A stretch of DNA of 55,576 nucleotides from positions 1-55,576 of the forward strand of contig CAMMNN010000023.1 in the NCBI GenBank assembly GCA_946498245.1, in the 5' to 3' direction. Positions 18,604 to 28,502 of this stretch are shown here, piece by piece (positions within the stretch are counted from its first letter, which is position 1; each line of letters opens with the position of its first letter). Both the position numbers and the translations under genes were made by a program. Under the pieces are notes generated by a model. The model worked only from the letters and a program-made list of their open reading frames with translations. It was not told where the DNA came from and searched no databases. This stretch comes from an uncultured Clostridium sp. (GTDB taxonomy: Bacteria; Bacillota; Clostridia; Lachnospirales; Lachnospiraceae).

Positions 18604-19905
18604 TCAAAACAAAAAATTTCCGTCTACATCTGCGAAACGTAAAATTGGAATTTTATTCTCGTATAGCGCTTTCAATTTGTCAAAAGCTCTCTCTTGCTTG
18701 CTGTCGGAAACTACAATAATATAAGCTAAATTTTTTTGTTTCTCCTTCAGAGCCGTTATTTGTATAATTGATGCGTTTACTGGGCCAATGTGGGTTTTAT
18801 ATCCATTCAAAAGACGATCTATAAACTCTGATGTGCCCCAAACCCCCACCCTTGCATTAAAGTCTGACAAATCTGCTCTGCTAAGTAAAACAAAACGTTG
18901 AGACTCGGCTTCTTCCATTGCTTCCTTTAAGCGCTCTGCAGTGGAAAAAGATTTCAAATGCTGTATAAAGTATAGTCGAAATTTCACATCTTCTATATCA
19001 GAAGGCATTTCACATTTCTTCCAAAAACAACTCAAAAGAGCTAGGATTTGATCTATATTTTTTTCTGATAAGTTTTTTTCTTTTAGCTGTTTGTATCTAT
19101 CGGCAAGCATCCAGAATCTCTTCTTAATATATGCTTTTGTAACCTCATCTTTATCGCAGTCTTGAATATCGTTAATCATTCCGCTAATTACACTTGTAAA
19201 GTCTCTGTGCCCCTCTTCGCTATATCCTGATGTCATTGTAGAATCGCACCGATACCTTCGATTATAAAACAATCTGGGGATATACATAATTCTTTTAGCA
19301 CGAAGCATCAAATTAAATCTAAACTCTTCATCTTCATAAAAGACACCTTCAAGAAAATATATTTTATTCCTCTTCAAGAAATCTTTAGAAATATACATCA
19401 TGCAGGGAGAAACCGTATCCGGATAAAAATCCATATACTGTTTTAAAAATTCTTTTCCAGAATAAACTTTTTGAATATCTTTAATGATGCCTCGTCTGTC
19501 GAATGAATCTATTTCAAAACCATCTGGCATTTTTCCGTCTACAATAACTTTGGCATCGAATAAAACAACATCTAAGTCATATCTTTCTGCATGATTATAG
19601 CATATCTCTATAGCGTCGTCGTCTATATAGTCATCCGAATCCAAAAATAACACATACTTTCCCTTAGATTCTTTTAATCCTCTATTTCTTGCATAGCCCT
19701 GTTTTTTATTTTTTTGCTTTAATACTGCAATATTCTGATATTTACAAGCATAGTTCTCTAATATTTTTAAGCTCCCATCCGTGGAGCCATCATCTATTGC
19801 AATAATCTCCCACTCCTCATGCTTTTGCTTCAGCACACTCGTTAAGCATTGATCTAAATATTTTTCTGTATTGTAAACCGGAATAATTACTGAGCTTTTA
19901 ATCAT
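18604..19905 (-). CDS. GT2 glycosyltransferase with C-terminal Rossmann-like domain
   Basis: N-terminal GT-A family 2 domain (IIPVYNTEKYLDQCL; AIDDGSTDGSL; FLDSDDYID) over about residues 1-230, transferring a sugar from a nucleotide donor to the growing chain. After a helical linker, residues 345-430 have a Rossmann-like pattern (RVGVWGTSEFIDRLL, then LAYIIVVSDSKQE). This resembles the small module repeated elsewhere in the locus but is more divergent. A -10/-35 pair and SD GAGG lie just upstream, making it the first gene of its operon. Donor and linkage are unknown. Confidence 0.9.
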   Translation of the reverse strand: MIKSSVIIPVYNTEKYLDQCLTSVLKQKHEEWEIIAIDDGSTDGSLKILENYACKYQNIAVLKQKNKKQGYARNRGLKESKGKYVLFLDSDDYIDDDAIEICYNHAERYDLDVVLFDAKVIVDGKMPDGFEIDSFDRRGIIKDIQKVYSGKEFLKQYMDFYPDTVSPCMMYISKDFLKRNKIYFLEGVFYEDEEFRFNLMLRAKRIMYIPRLFYNRRYRCDSTMTSGYSEEGHRDFTSVISGMINDIQDCDKDEVTKAYIKKRFWMLADRYKQLKEKNLSEKNIDQILALLSCFWKKCEMPSDIEDVKFRLYFIQHLKSFSTAERLKEAMEEAESQRFVLLSRADLSDFNARVGVWGTSEFIDRLLNGYKTHIGPVNASIIQITALKEKQKNLAYIIVVSDSKQERAFDKLKALYENKIPILRFADVDGNFLF

Positions 19906-19923
19906 TTTATCAATTATCCTCGT

Positions 19924-19951
19924 ATTATAAATTAATAGTGTTTATTGTCCC
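19924..19951 (-). promoter_or_regulatory. Promoter of the GT2-WbsX-TagD operon
   Basis: On the minus strand a perfect TATAAT (19924-19929) is preceded by GGGACA (19946-19951) at 16-base spacing. The start codon of the GT2 gene is 18 bases downstream, implying a very short leader. A run of genes begins here and continues toward the YfhO-like gene. Confidence 0.6.
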
Positions 19952-20305
19952 TATCCAAAGGCTGTATGCCATACTGCTTGAGATACTGTGAACCGGTGCT
20001 TTTTATCTTACTTCACCGATGCATTTTGAAAAACCTCAACCATAGGTTCTTTGTATAGTTGTTAATAAGTTAGATAACGCATGACGTTTTATTTAGACCG
20101 AGGTTACCATCGCAGAAAGTATCCGTGGATTCCAACCAGTATCAAAATATTTGTATAGAAAACTTTTAAGGTATAACTAATTCATTTTAGGCTTGGCTTT
20201 TAATAGTTAATCTTTTAACTATGTTATTGCTATATTGTTTAAATTCCTCCAAAAATACAACTATCAAAATCTGATATGAGAAAAAGTCATAAAAAATGTG
20301 TATTT
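19952..20305. other. AT-rich intergenic region
   Basis: About 350 bases without an intact gene between two WbsX/GT blocks. A few short open stretches exist on the minus strand but each is cut by stops and none matches a family I recognise. No RNA gene, repeat array or strong terminator is visible. Confidence 0.4.
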
Positions 20306-21409
20306 CTATCTTGCTCCATATTTTCCCATAACCTCTTTAACAGCCTCTAAATACTGAAAGCCATTCTTCTTATCTGGCTCCAAATACATTCCTTCACCCC
20401 ATTCATTCCAAGCATTAATAAACACTAATTCATTGTTCATTTCTATACTTTTCTCTACAAGTAGTCTAAAGTTCTCTTTGAATTTTTCTGGTGTTACCCC
20501 TAATAATAAATCCCCTCTTCCTGCATGTCGAGGTGTCGAATCGTAATCTACTACGCCACCTAAAAACACCTTTTCTCCTGCCCTGTGGTTTCTGCTGAAA
20601 ACATCCTCCCACAGCTTTTCATATTCTACTCCTTTAGTCGAACCCAGCCAATGCCATACTTCTGGCATAGTATACGCTTTACTAAAATACATTCCCGGTT
20701 CTTGTTCCATAGTTGCGTCTAAGGCCGAATACGGCGATTTTGTGTAGTTGACTCCTATCATATATACACCAGGTAAACCATTATTTATAGCCATTCGATT
20801 CCAATACCGAATCATTTGATTTAAACATGGTACTGACCCTGGCTTATAAATCAAAAATACCGGTTTTCCGTCGATCTTTATGTAACGTTTATCTACAAAA
20901 AATGGGAGTAGATAATCAAAGTGTTCCTTCCATGCCCTTTCCCTTCCATAGCTTTGTTTCAAAAGAATACCATCATCTTTTTTGCTATTTTCTTTTCCCT
21001 CATAAATACCAGCCCAGGCATTCCCGCCTTTCACGTTGCTCCACGTACGGATCCACGATTCATTTGCCCAAGAAAAGCAAAATGGCATATCAATATCTTT
21101 CCATTTGAGTAAATTTTCTGCCGGTTTTTCCAAAATTCTCCGTCCATTTTCAAACCAGTAATGATAAAATGCAAAACCACCTATCCCATATTTCTGTGCT
21201 AATTGACTTTGCCATTCCATTGTTTTTTTATCCATCAAGTTATACCAATTATCATTTAATGGTATCCTCGGCTGATTATGACCATTAAACAGTGGTTTTG
21301 CTTTCTTCACCGCAACCCATTCCGTAAATCCCTCTCCCCACCATTCATCATTTTCTGGCACTCTATGAAATTGTGGCAAATAAATTGCAATTGCTCTTAT
21401 TTTTTCCAT
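20306..21409 (-). CDS. WbsX family protein (GH99-like), copy 2
   Basis: Same family as the gene at 17.5 kb, with matching motifs YLPQFHRVPEN, WWGEGFTEWVAVKKA, GHNQPRIPL, FYHYWFENGRR and CFSWANESWIRTW. The C-terminal NAWNEWGEGMYLEPDKKNG is also conserved. At 367 residues it has only the core domain. SD GAGGAAAAATAA precedes the start. It follows the GT4 gene by 10 bases and is the last gene before the AT-rich gap. It differs from the other copies in the middle third (residues 150-280), where acceptor specificity might reside. Confidence 0.88.
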   Translation of the reverse strand: MEKIRAIAIYLPQFHRVPENDEWWGEGFTEWVAVKKAKPLFNGHNQPRIPLNDNWYNLMDKKTMEWQSQLAQKYGIGGFAFYHYWFENGRRILEKPAENLLKWKDIDMPFCFSWANESWIRTWSNVKGGNAWAGIYEGKENSKKDDGILLKQSYGRERAWKEHFDYLLPFFVDKRYIKIDGKPVFLIYKPGSVPCLNQMIRYWNRMAINNGLPGVYMIGVNYTKSPYSALDATMEQEPGMYFSKAYTMPEVWHWLGSTKGVEYEKLWEDVFSRNHRAGEKVFLGGVVDYDSTPRHAGRGDLLLGVTPEKFKENFRLLVEKSIEMNNELVFINAWNEWGEGMYLEPDKKNGFQYLEAVKEVMGKYGAR

Positions 21410-21419
21410 TTATTTTTCC

Positions 21420-23237
21420 TCATCTTCTCCATATTCTTGTTTCGTAATACTCACATATATCTGCTATGGTCTTATTGAATATTCGGGTTAAATACTTAAC
21501 TTCTTCTGATGAAAAATCAAGCTTTTCTAACGGCTCCATCATATTTAATTCCCCGATCCTGGGAATATCCTTCATCATAATATCTAACTCTTGTTTTGTT
21601 ATAATATACTGGAACCCTCTTGTTTTCAAATCGTCCACAAGACTTTCTGGATGTTTATTAGAAACAATAATTAACACATTACCCCTGTCTTGTAGCAGGC
21701 TATCCAGCCCTACGCACTTTACATCGTTATAGGGTGGCATCCATGTATGATCCAGCCGTAAATCTCCCCATTTTTCTTTATTATTATCAACAACATAATC
21801 TACTTTTATCAGTCTTTCATATAGTTCTTTGTAAGTTATTCTCCCATACGCTCCCGCACAAAAAATCACTATTTTCTGTGCTTTTCCATTTGATAAATCA
21901 TTCAGCTTCTGTTTAAGGTTGTGAATCTGTTTCATCTTATCTTCAATCTGCATTCTATTATCTATACGTCCTTTCTGTATATCCCACAAGGTCTTCTCTC
22001 GTTCTTTTACTTTTTCTTTGTTTCTTTCCGCTATCTCTTTGTAAACCTCAATATGCCTTTCCACATAAGTATCAAATCGGTAATTCTCCTCTACGATTTT
22101 TCTCCCCAATTCTCCCCTTGCTTTTCTCTCCTCTGAATTCTCTATCAATCGTTCTATAGTCTTTTGTAAAGCTACTGCATCACAGTAAGGAACGGCTATA
22201 CCGCAATCGGGTGAGCACACTAAATCTTCCAGTACCGTTTTTTCAAAAACAACGACGGCACAGCGTGCTGCCATTGCTTCTATCGCCATCAGTCCAAAAG
22301 ATTCCGCTAAAGAAGGCATTAAAAAGATATCTGTGAGATATAAAACTTTCAGTAAGATGTCTTCTGGCTGCCATCCCAGTTCAATAGTCTGATATTTTCT
22401 TTTGATTGCTTCAGATACTCGCCCCTCTCCTACTGTTAGTATAGTAATGTTATCAAATTGCTTCATCTTTTCTAAAGACTCATTAATATATTTAAGTCCT
22501 TTAACTGCAAAGTCTTCTGCCCGGAAGCCAATAACAACATTATGGGGAGTAATGCCAAATTCTTCACATAGAACGCTTCGGTTATAACTATGATATTTCT
22601 TTATATCTATCCCAAAAGGAATTTTATGAATATGCTTTAGTTCTTTTGTTATCGGGCTTTCCTGTAAATACTTTTCCATCCAGTTAGTTGCAACAATAAT
22701 ATCAATATCCAGCCTATTAAATAAATCTTTCTTTATTTTCCATAAATCATGGGCTTTATCAATTTCCATCGGAAAGTATAAATCTTGCAAATCAGGACAC
22801 TTTTCACATCCGCATTTCCACTGGTCACATTCCAATGGGTGAACACAATGACCTGTAATTGCCCACAAGTCATGTAAAGTCCACACGCTGGGTTTTAATG
22901 ACATTATTCTTTTCGAATTTACTAAAGGAAGGACTTGGTTATGAATCAAATGATAATGAACAATATCAGCCTTTTCAAAAAAAAATGAATTAACTATACG
23001 ATCAGAAAATGGCTCTAACAGGTTACACATTCCCATCCGCTTTTCATATTTTTTCATTTCCCAATTTATATATTGTTCATGTCCTGTACAATATGGTATT
23101 ACAGTCCACTCATCACTTGTTTTCTTTAGCACCATCTGCTCTGAAGAAATCCCTTTATAGTTCAAAGCTCTATGCAATTCATAGCCATTATAATTTTTTC
23201 CATCGAGATCTGTACTATTTATCTGCAGAATACGCAT
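21420..23237 (-). CDS. GT4 glycosyltransferase with C-terminal Rossmann-like module
   Basis: A GT-B enzyme (residues 1-400). It carries the subgroup-specific segment WTLHDLWAITGHCVHP with a Cys cluster (C..W.CGCEKCP), then IPFGIDIKKY, and the donor-site region MPSLAESFGLMAIEAMA. After a coiled-coil linker (about 405-455), residues 465-560 carry KIVIFCAGAYGRITYKEL, YVVDNNKEKWG and VLIIVSNKH, the glycine-loop plus DNN version of the small Rossmann-like module seen in several neighbours. The start is the ATG with AGGTGA upstream, 14 codons inside the longest frame. Sugar specificity is not predictable by eye. Confidence 0.88.
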   Translation of the reverse strand: MRILQINSTDLDGKNYNGYELHRALNYKGISSEQMVLKKTSDEWTVIPYCTGHEQYINWEMKKYEKRMGMCNLLEPFSDRIVNSFFFEKADIVHYHLIHNQVLPLVNSKRIMSLKPSVWTLHDLWAITGHCVHPLECDQWKCGCEKCPDLQDLYFPMEIDKAHDLWKIKKDLFNRLDIDIIVATNWMEKYLQESPITKELKHIHKIPFGIDIKKYHSYNRSVLCEEFGITPHNVVIGFRAEDFAVKGLKYINESLEKMKQFDNITILTVGEGRVSEAIKRKYQTIELGWQPEDILLKVLYLTDIFLMPSLAESFGLMAIEAMAARCAVVVFEKTVLEDLVCSPDCGIAVPYCDAVALQKTIERLIENSEERKARGELGRKIVEENYRFDTYVERHIEVYKEIAERNKEKVKEREKTLWDIQKGRIDNRMQIEDKMKQIHNLKQKLNDLSNGKAQKIVIFCAGAYGRITYKELYERLIKVDYVVDNNKEKWGDLRLDHTWMPPYNDVKCVGLDSLLQDRGNVLIIVSNKHPESLVDDLKTRGFQYIITKQELDIMMKDIPRIGELNMMEPLEKLDFSSEEVKYLTRIFNKTIADICEYYETRIWRR

Positions 23238-23265
23238 GTTTCTGTCACCTGCCTCTGTTTTTGTA

Positions 23266-25938
23266 TTATATAATTGCACTTATTGGCAAAATTGGACACT
23301 CAATTTTTTCTTTTAGGGTTTGCAATATTTCATCAAACATAACAACTGGTGTAACAATAATTGCATCTACCTCTGGAAGGGTATCTCCGGGATGAAAAAT
23401 TTTAAGATTAGAATTATCAATTTTATTATTACGATCAATAATATATCTTACGTCCACACCGGAGTTTTTTAGTTTTTCAAATAGATGTTTTCCTATCTTT
23501 CCAAATCCATATATAGCGATTGACGAATACCCTAAATTCAAAATCTTTCGGTAAATTTCTTCTCCAGATTCCTCCGTTGTCATCCAATCAGAAAGTAAAT
23601 TAAAATAGCATTTAAATTTATTTTCTCTTCCCTCAAGAACTCTTATGTATGCATTCAATTCCTCAATATATTTATTTTTTTCAGCTACCATTTCATCTTT
23701 TTTTACAAGCCAGTGATCTCTCTCGGCTATACCGGCATCTTTGAGCTCATGATAGTAGTTCAGCCTATATATCTCTTTTTGAAATTCACGAATTTTTATT
23801 TCTTGCTCCTTCTGAGAAATCACAATTCCCTTGTTCACAATTTCATAACTTTTCCAAAACTGCATTAAAATACTCGAAGTGTCTATACATTGGTCAACTG
23901 CAAATTCTTCATAAACACCAGTGTATTCCTCTATCATTTCATCGATGCCCTTTAGTCGAAGATTCTGGACATTTCTCTTAATTATTGCATATTCTTTCGG
24001 ATTGTTTTTAATATCATCAATTTTATCTAAAATAAGTCTATAATTAGTCTCAGCTGGTACCAACCACCCACATTTTAATTTTTTTATTCGTTCCCCTATT
24101 GCCCCTATATCGGATCCAATAACTGGTACGCCACATTCCAACGCTTCTGATAAAGTGTAGCAATAAGTTTCGGGCCAAATAGGCAAAATACACACAATAT
24201 CTATATCGTGTTCTTTCAATAGTTCCCCAAGATCTTCGCGCCTATACAATCCAGTTTTAACCAAATTATCCTTCTCTAATGATTCAAGAGGTTCATAGCC
24301 TATATTGCCAAAAATACACCACTGAATTTCATAGCTTCCATTTATAATTAAATCATAAGCGTACTTAGCCCCTTTTTCTATGCTCAATCCACCTATAAAT
24401 GCTATGTGTAGTTGGGTTTTTTCTTTTATAGAGTTTTCTTCCTGAAACTTTATTGGATTTAAGCCATGTTCGACAACCTGCATTTTATTTTTCAGTTCTG
24501 GATAATATTGTACATATAATTTCTCTGCACTGGAAGAAGGAACAATTAATCTTTCTGACATTGCCAAAATTTTTTCACATTCGGACTGCCAAGCATGAAT
24601 AAAATTTATATGCTCATTAATGGCAAACCTGTTATTAAGGCAAGTTCTACACATTTCTGGAGTACGCTTATCAATGCACAACTCGTTTTTATAGTTAATC
24701 ATCTTTACATTAGGGCAAAGATAATAGTAATCATGCAAAGTCGTAACAATTGGCAACCCCAGATTATTCCCAGCATAGAAAATTTCCATAGACACTCCTA
24801 AAACGTGATGAACATGTATCAAATTGATTTGAAAAGTTTTTAGGAGCATAACATAGAGTTCATTTAAATCATTATCTCTAAAACAGTATGGCGGTTTGTG
24901 AGCACCAATATAAAATTGAAATGCTACTTCCCTGTCATTAAAATATCCTGTAAAATTCAAATACTCTTTATTAGGGGCAGCTACAAATATATTATACCTG
25001 TCTCTTAAATTATTTACCAAATCTTTTACATGCAGCTGCACACCTCCAATATTATCAGCCGCATCACTCCGGAAGTCGGATTGAAGCATATACAAAATGT
25101 TCCTTTTTCCGTTTGACATCATCATCTGAATTTGAATATTTTTTTGTATTTCATCATATGGATTTTTCTGACAGAACAGGCTAGTTTCCCTAGTTTCTCT
25201 TGGATACCTTTCTTCCAAAATAGCCTGGTGTTCTTCAATATATTTTTTCTTCTCCTCAGATAAAAAAGAGGCTGTGCCGTTATGGTAAATAAATGTGTCA
25301 TCACACATAACATGAATATATCCTAGCTGTGTAGCCCTCCAGCAAAAATCGTTTTCTTCCCCATAGCCGCGGCCAAATGTTGCGGAATCTAACAAACCTA
25401 CTTTTTTTATAGCTTCTCGTTTGACATACATACAAAAACCGTGGGCCACGGGAACCACTGGGTACTTTTTTAGGCTACACTTTTCGACAAGGGCTGAAAA
25501 GGTTTCGATATTATATCCTGAAGGAATTTTATTTTCCTGGCAAAAATCCGGAACCGAAAAAATTGTTGCATTATTAGACAACGGCGTAACTGTGGCAATA
25601 TTGTCTCTTAAATACGCACATTTCTGAATTTTCTCAATCCAACAGGGGGTTACTATAGTATCAGAATTCAAAAAAATAACATCTCTTTGGGAAAAACGAA
25701 TACCTTGATTGATATTTTCTGAAAAACCCAAATTTTTCTCGTTGTCAATCACTATGATATGCTTGCTTTTCTCGCTAAATTTTTGTATGTAAGGTAATAT
25801 CCGTTCATCTGTACTCTTATCATTTAAAAGCAACAGGTAATTCAATTTCAAATCTGTATATTTTATGATACTATCCAAACATCTTGTTAAATCCAAGTAT
25901 GCATTGTAAACCGGTATAATAATATCAATGCCTTTCAT
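23266..25938 (-). CDS. Bifunctional GT2-GT4 glycosyltransferase with coiled coil and Rossmann-like module
   Basis: A four-part 890-residue protein. Residues 1-260 are a rhamnosyltransferase-like GT2 domain (IIPVYNAYLDLTRCLDSI; FLNSDTIVTP; GYGEENDFCWRATQLGY). Residues 290-690 are a GT4 GT-B domain (GGVQLHVKDLVNNL; HHVLGVSMEIF; EALECGVPVIGSDIGAI). Residues 700-790 are helical, including a stretch starting KFKCYFNLLSDWM. Residues 803-890 form the Rossmann-like module (IAIYGFGKIGKHLF; YIIDRNN; DAIIVTPVVMFDEI). Two transfer reactions in one chain suggest it adds a repeat-unit disaccharide. SD GAGG lies upstream of the start. Confidence 0.9.
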   Translation of the reverse strand: MKGIDIIIPVYNAYLDLTRCLDSIIKYTDLKLNYLLLLNDKSTDERILPYIQKFSEKSKHIIVIDNEKNLGFSENINQGIRFSQRDVIFLNSDTIVTPCWIEKIQKCAYLRDNIATVTPLSNNATIFSVPDFCQENKIPSGYNIETFSALVEKCSLKKYPVVPVAHGFCMYVKREAIKKVGLLDSATFGRGYGEENDFCWRATQLGYIHVMCDDTFIYHNGTASFLSEEKKKYIEEHQAILEERYPRETRETSLFCQKNPYDEIQKNIQIQMMMSNGKRNILYMLQSDFRSDAADNIGGVQLHVKDLVNNLRDRYNIFVAAPNKEYLNFTGYFNDREVAFQFYIGAHKPPYCFRDNDLNELYVMLLKTFQINLIHVHHVLGVSMEIFYAGNNLGLPIVTTLHDYYYLCPNVKMINYKNELCIDKRTPEMCRTCLNNRFAINEHINFIHAWQSECEKILAMSERLIVPSSSAEKLYVQYYPELKNKMQVVEHGLNPIKFQEENSIKEKTQLHIAFIGGLSIEKGAKYAYDLIINGSYEIQWCIFGNIGYEPLESLEKDNLVKTGLYRREDLGELLKEHDIDIVCILPIWPETYCYTLSEALECGVPVIGSDIGAIGERIKKLKCGWLVPAETNYRLILDKIDDIKNNPKEYAIIKRNVQNLRLKGIDEMIEEYTGVYEEFAVDQCIDTSSILMQFWKSYEIVNKGIVISQKEQEIKIREFQKEIYRLNYYHELKDAGIAERDHWLVKKDEMVAEKNKYIEELNAYIRVLEGRENKFKCYFNLLSDWMTTEESGEEIYRKILNLGYSSIAIYGFGKIGKHLFEKLKNSGVDVRYIIDRNNKIDNSNLKIFHPGDTLPEVDAIIVTPVVMFDEILQTLKEKIECPILPISAII

Positions 25939-25977
25939 TGTTCATCACTACCTCGATCTTATACTTTTTGCGGATTG

Positions 25978-26565
25978 CTAAATTTCATAAATAACTTCTT
26001 CAAGGGAAACAATAGGATATTCTGCTTTTTGACTTAGCTTGCTCTCTATTTCTTCAAAAGCAAATACAGGTGTTACTACAATCGCATCAACTTTCGGCAG
26101 TTTATCTTGCATCGTATAAGTCTTTAATCCTTGGCTGTTAATCTGCTGATTCTGATCTATAGCATAAATGACATCAATATCCGTTTCTTTCAAAGCATAA
26201 TACAAGTGCCGACCTAAAACTCCCATCCCATATATTGCAATTTTTGAATAATGGTACTTTCTAAAAAAATCTGAAATATCTTTTCCCTTTTCTATCGTCT
26301 CTAACCATTTATCTAACAAGTCAAAATATTTCTTAAATTTATTTGTCCTGCTCACTTGCATATTTATCTGATTCTGCAATTGTTCAATTTTAGTCAAAGC
26401 GCTAGTGCTTTCCTTAGAAGATTCCCTTAATTCTCTCTGTTTTTTCATCTCAGCCATATAATCATCTAACTTTTCATCAATTCTTTTTCTTATTATTATT
26501 CCAGATGTTGCACCTGCAACTACTCCTGTACATACCGCTGTAACTAACATAAATTTCTTATTCAT
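25978..26565 (-). CDS. Membrane-anchored stand-alone Rossmann-like module protein
   Basis: A 195-residue protein. It has an N-terminal membrane helix (residues 5-24, KFMLVTAVCTGVVAGATSG, followed by positive IIIRKR), a helical stretch (residues 30-100), and the Rossmann-like module that also ends the two flanking proteins (IAIYGMGVLGRHLY near 108; YAIDQNQ; DAIVVTPVFAFEEI; IVSLEEVI at the end). The linker motif KFKKYFDLLDKWLE is shared with both neighbours too. A strong SD AAGGAG precedes the start. No catalytic domain is attached, so it is probably a scaffold or sensor for the glycosyltransferase complex at the membrane. Function is not known. Confidence 0.85.
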   Translation of the reverse strand: MNKKFMLVTAVCTGVVAGATSGIIIRKRIDEKLDDYMAEMKKQRELRESSKESTSALTKIEQLQNQINMQVSRTNKFKKYFDLLDKWLETIEKGKDISDFFRKYHYSKIAIYGMGVLGRHLYYALKETDIDVIYAIDQNQQINSQGLKTYTMQDKLPKVDAIVVTPVFAFEEIESKLSQKAEYPIVSLEEVIYEI

Positions 26566-26608
26566 AATTGCTCCTTAATATTAACTAAAAACAAGTTCTC
26601 ACAAGTTA

Positions 26609-28162
26609 TTATCCTCTCACAAGTTGATCTACAATTTCTTCTAAAGATATAATAGGAGCATCTACTCGTGCTCTCAAACTGTTTTTTATACTTTCAAAGT
26701 CAAATATAGCGGTCACCACAACCATCTGTGTTTTTGGCAGTTCAGCCTGAGGATTATATACTTTAAACTCTTCCAATTCCGCCCCACGATCAATGCCATA
26801 TTCGACGGTCACAAACTTACTATTTTTCAACTCAGCTAACATATGTTTTCCCAAAACTCCCACACCGTATATAGCTATTCTTGATACCTTTTTGTTGATA
26901 AAAAATTCTTCCAAATTTTTCCCTTGTTCCTTTAATGTCAGCCAAGAACTCATCAAATTAAAATACCCTGAGAATTTAACAATTCTCTTATCCTTCTTTT
27001 CTAATTCCTCCCTATACATGGCCTCTATATTATTTATAAAAGTATATGTTTCTTCTTCATGCAATATGGCATCTTCATACTTATCCATTACATCTTTTAC
27101 TGCTTCTAAATATGCATATCCATTGGAAGAATCTGGTTCCAAATACATACCCTCTCCCCATTCATTCCATGCATTTAAAAACACATATTCATTCCCCATC
27201 CAAATACTCTTTTTTACCAATTTTTCGAAATAGATATGAAACTTTTCTCTGGTAACATCAATCAATGCATTTCCTTTTTCGCCTCTCCTGGGAGTACAGT
27301 CATAATCAACCACACCTCCTAAAAAGATCTTTTCCTCACTCCCATATCGCCTCCCAAGGAAGTCTTCCCATAATTTATCATATGACAAAGTTCGAACATT
27401 TCCTTTCTTTTCCCATCGCTCTCCCTCATATGACATTTTCGAAAAATAACTTTTGGGTTCCTGATCAATCTTAGCATCAAGAATCGCAAAATTACCTTCC
27501 ACACAGTTCTGGCCAATAAAATAAATACCCGGAAATCCCGCCTCTACAGCTTTTTCTTTCCAGAGGTTAAACATATCATTACGACAGTAACTTGGAATCA
27601 GGGACGGCCGGTAAATAATAAAAATCGGTTTTCCATCTATTTTAATATACCTTTCATCTTTAAAAAACGGCAATAGATAGTCAAAGTGTTCTTTCCATTC
27701 TTCTTGAGAACCATATGACTGCCTTAGCAAAACACCTTTCCCTTCATCATCTCTTTGCTCATAAATAGGAGCCCAAGCGTTTCCGCCATGAATATTTCCC
27801 CACGTTCTAATCCAAGACTCATTAGCCCAAGAAAAGCAAAATGGCATATCTATATCTTTCCAATTGAGCAAATTTTCAGCTGGCTTTTCCAGTATTCTTC
27901 GACCATTTTCAAACCAGTAATGGTAAAAGCAAAATCCTCCTATCTTATATTTTCGTGCCAGTTCGGCCTGCCATTGCATGACGGGTTTTTCTAAAAGATT
28001 ATAATATCGATTATCTAGAGGCACCCTCGGTTGGTTATGTCCCTCAAATAAAGGAATTGCATTTTTTACAGCAGTCCACTCAGTAAAGCCTTCTCCCCAC
28101 CATTCATCATTTTCAGGGGTTCTATAAAATTGAGGCAAATAAATCGCAATTGTTTTTATCAT
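26609..28162 (-). CDS. WbsX family protein with C-terminal Rossmann-like module, copy 3
   Basis: Residues 1-365 are a full WbsX domain (YLPQFYRTPEN; WWGEGFTEWTAVKNA; FYHYWFENGRR; CFSWANESWIRTW; NAWNEWGEGMYLEPD). A helical linker with KFSGYFNLMSSWLTLKEQGK leads into the Rossmann-like module at about 425-517 (IAIYGVGVLGKHML; YGIDRG; MVVVTAIFDFESI; IISLEEIV). The linker and module are clearly homologous to those of the two downstream proteins, whereas the catalytic halves are unrelated. This shows that the module moves between proteins. SD-like AAAGGG lies about 10 bases upstream of the start. Confidence 0.88.
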   Translation of the reverse strand: MIKTIAIYLPQFYRTPENDEWWGEGFTEWTAVKNAIPLFEGHNQPRVPLDNRYYNLLEKPVMQWQAELARKYKIGGFCFYHYWFENGRRILEKPAENLLNWKDIDMPFCFSWANESWIRTWGNIHGGNAWAPIYEQRDDEGKGVLLRQSYGSQEEWKEHFDYLLPFFKDERYIKIDGKPIFIIYRPSLIPSYCRNDMFNLWKEKAVEAGFPGIYFIGQNCVEGNFAILDAKIDQEPKSYFSKMSYEGERWEKKGNVRTLSYDKLWEDFLGRRYGSEEKIFLGGVVDYDCTPRRGEKGNALIDVTREKFHIYFEKLVKKSIWMGNEYVFLNAWNEWGEGMYLEPDSSNGYAYLEAVKDVMDKYEDAILHEEETYTFINNIEAMYREELEKKDKRIVKFSGYFNLMSSWLTLKEQGKNLEEFFINKKVSRIAIYGVGVLGKHMLAELKNSKFVTVEYGIDRGAELEEFKVYNPQAELPKTQMVVVTAIFDFESIKNSLRARVDAPIISLEEIVDQLVRG

Positions 28163-28226
28163 CCTATATTTTCCCTTTCCAAATTACAATTTCTTTTTTA
28201 TCCTTCACACCAGCTTCCCGAAGCAT

Positions 28227-28400
28227 CTACTTCCGCACAAGAATCTTTTTATTATATTCTCTGGCTTCTGCAGCCAACCCTGGGTATTTCCGCTTGTAAA
28301 TACGCGGGTACAGCACATCTGCTCCCAATTCCTTAGCATGCCAAAGTGGATTATAAATGCCATTCGAATATAAGATTCCCGTCATGGCCTGTGCATTCAT
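28227..28400 (-). pseudogene. GDPD-like C-terminal fragment
   Basis: A 57-codon frame (NGIYNPLWHAKELGADVLYP, then KYPGLAAEAREYNKKILV) fits the last third of glycerophosphodiester phosphodiesterases, just before the conserved WTVN motif. It then ends in TAG and lacks the N-terminal catalytic half. There is no SD. The rest of the 340-base gap between WbsX copy 3 and the next gene shows no other gene. Assignment rests on pattern by eye only. Confidence 0.4.
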
Positions 28401-28502
28401 TCTTTTACTTTTCTGAGTGTATAGTGGTCAAAAGATGCTAACGAATTTTCGTAAGCATATCCTGAGCTCTTCTGTATACCCATATCTTCATGTTCTTACC
28501 CA

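Noticed and set aside
19952..20305. Possible transposase or glycosyltransferase remnants on the minus strand
   Set aside because: Only short stretches between stops, none matching a family motif; no inverted repeats mark an element.
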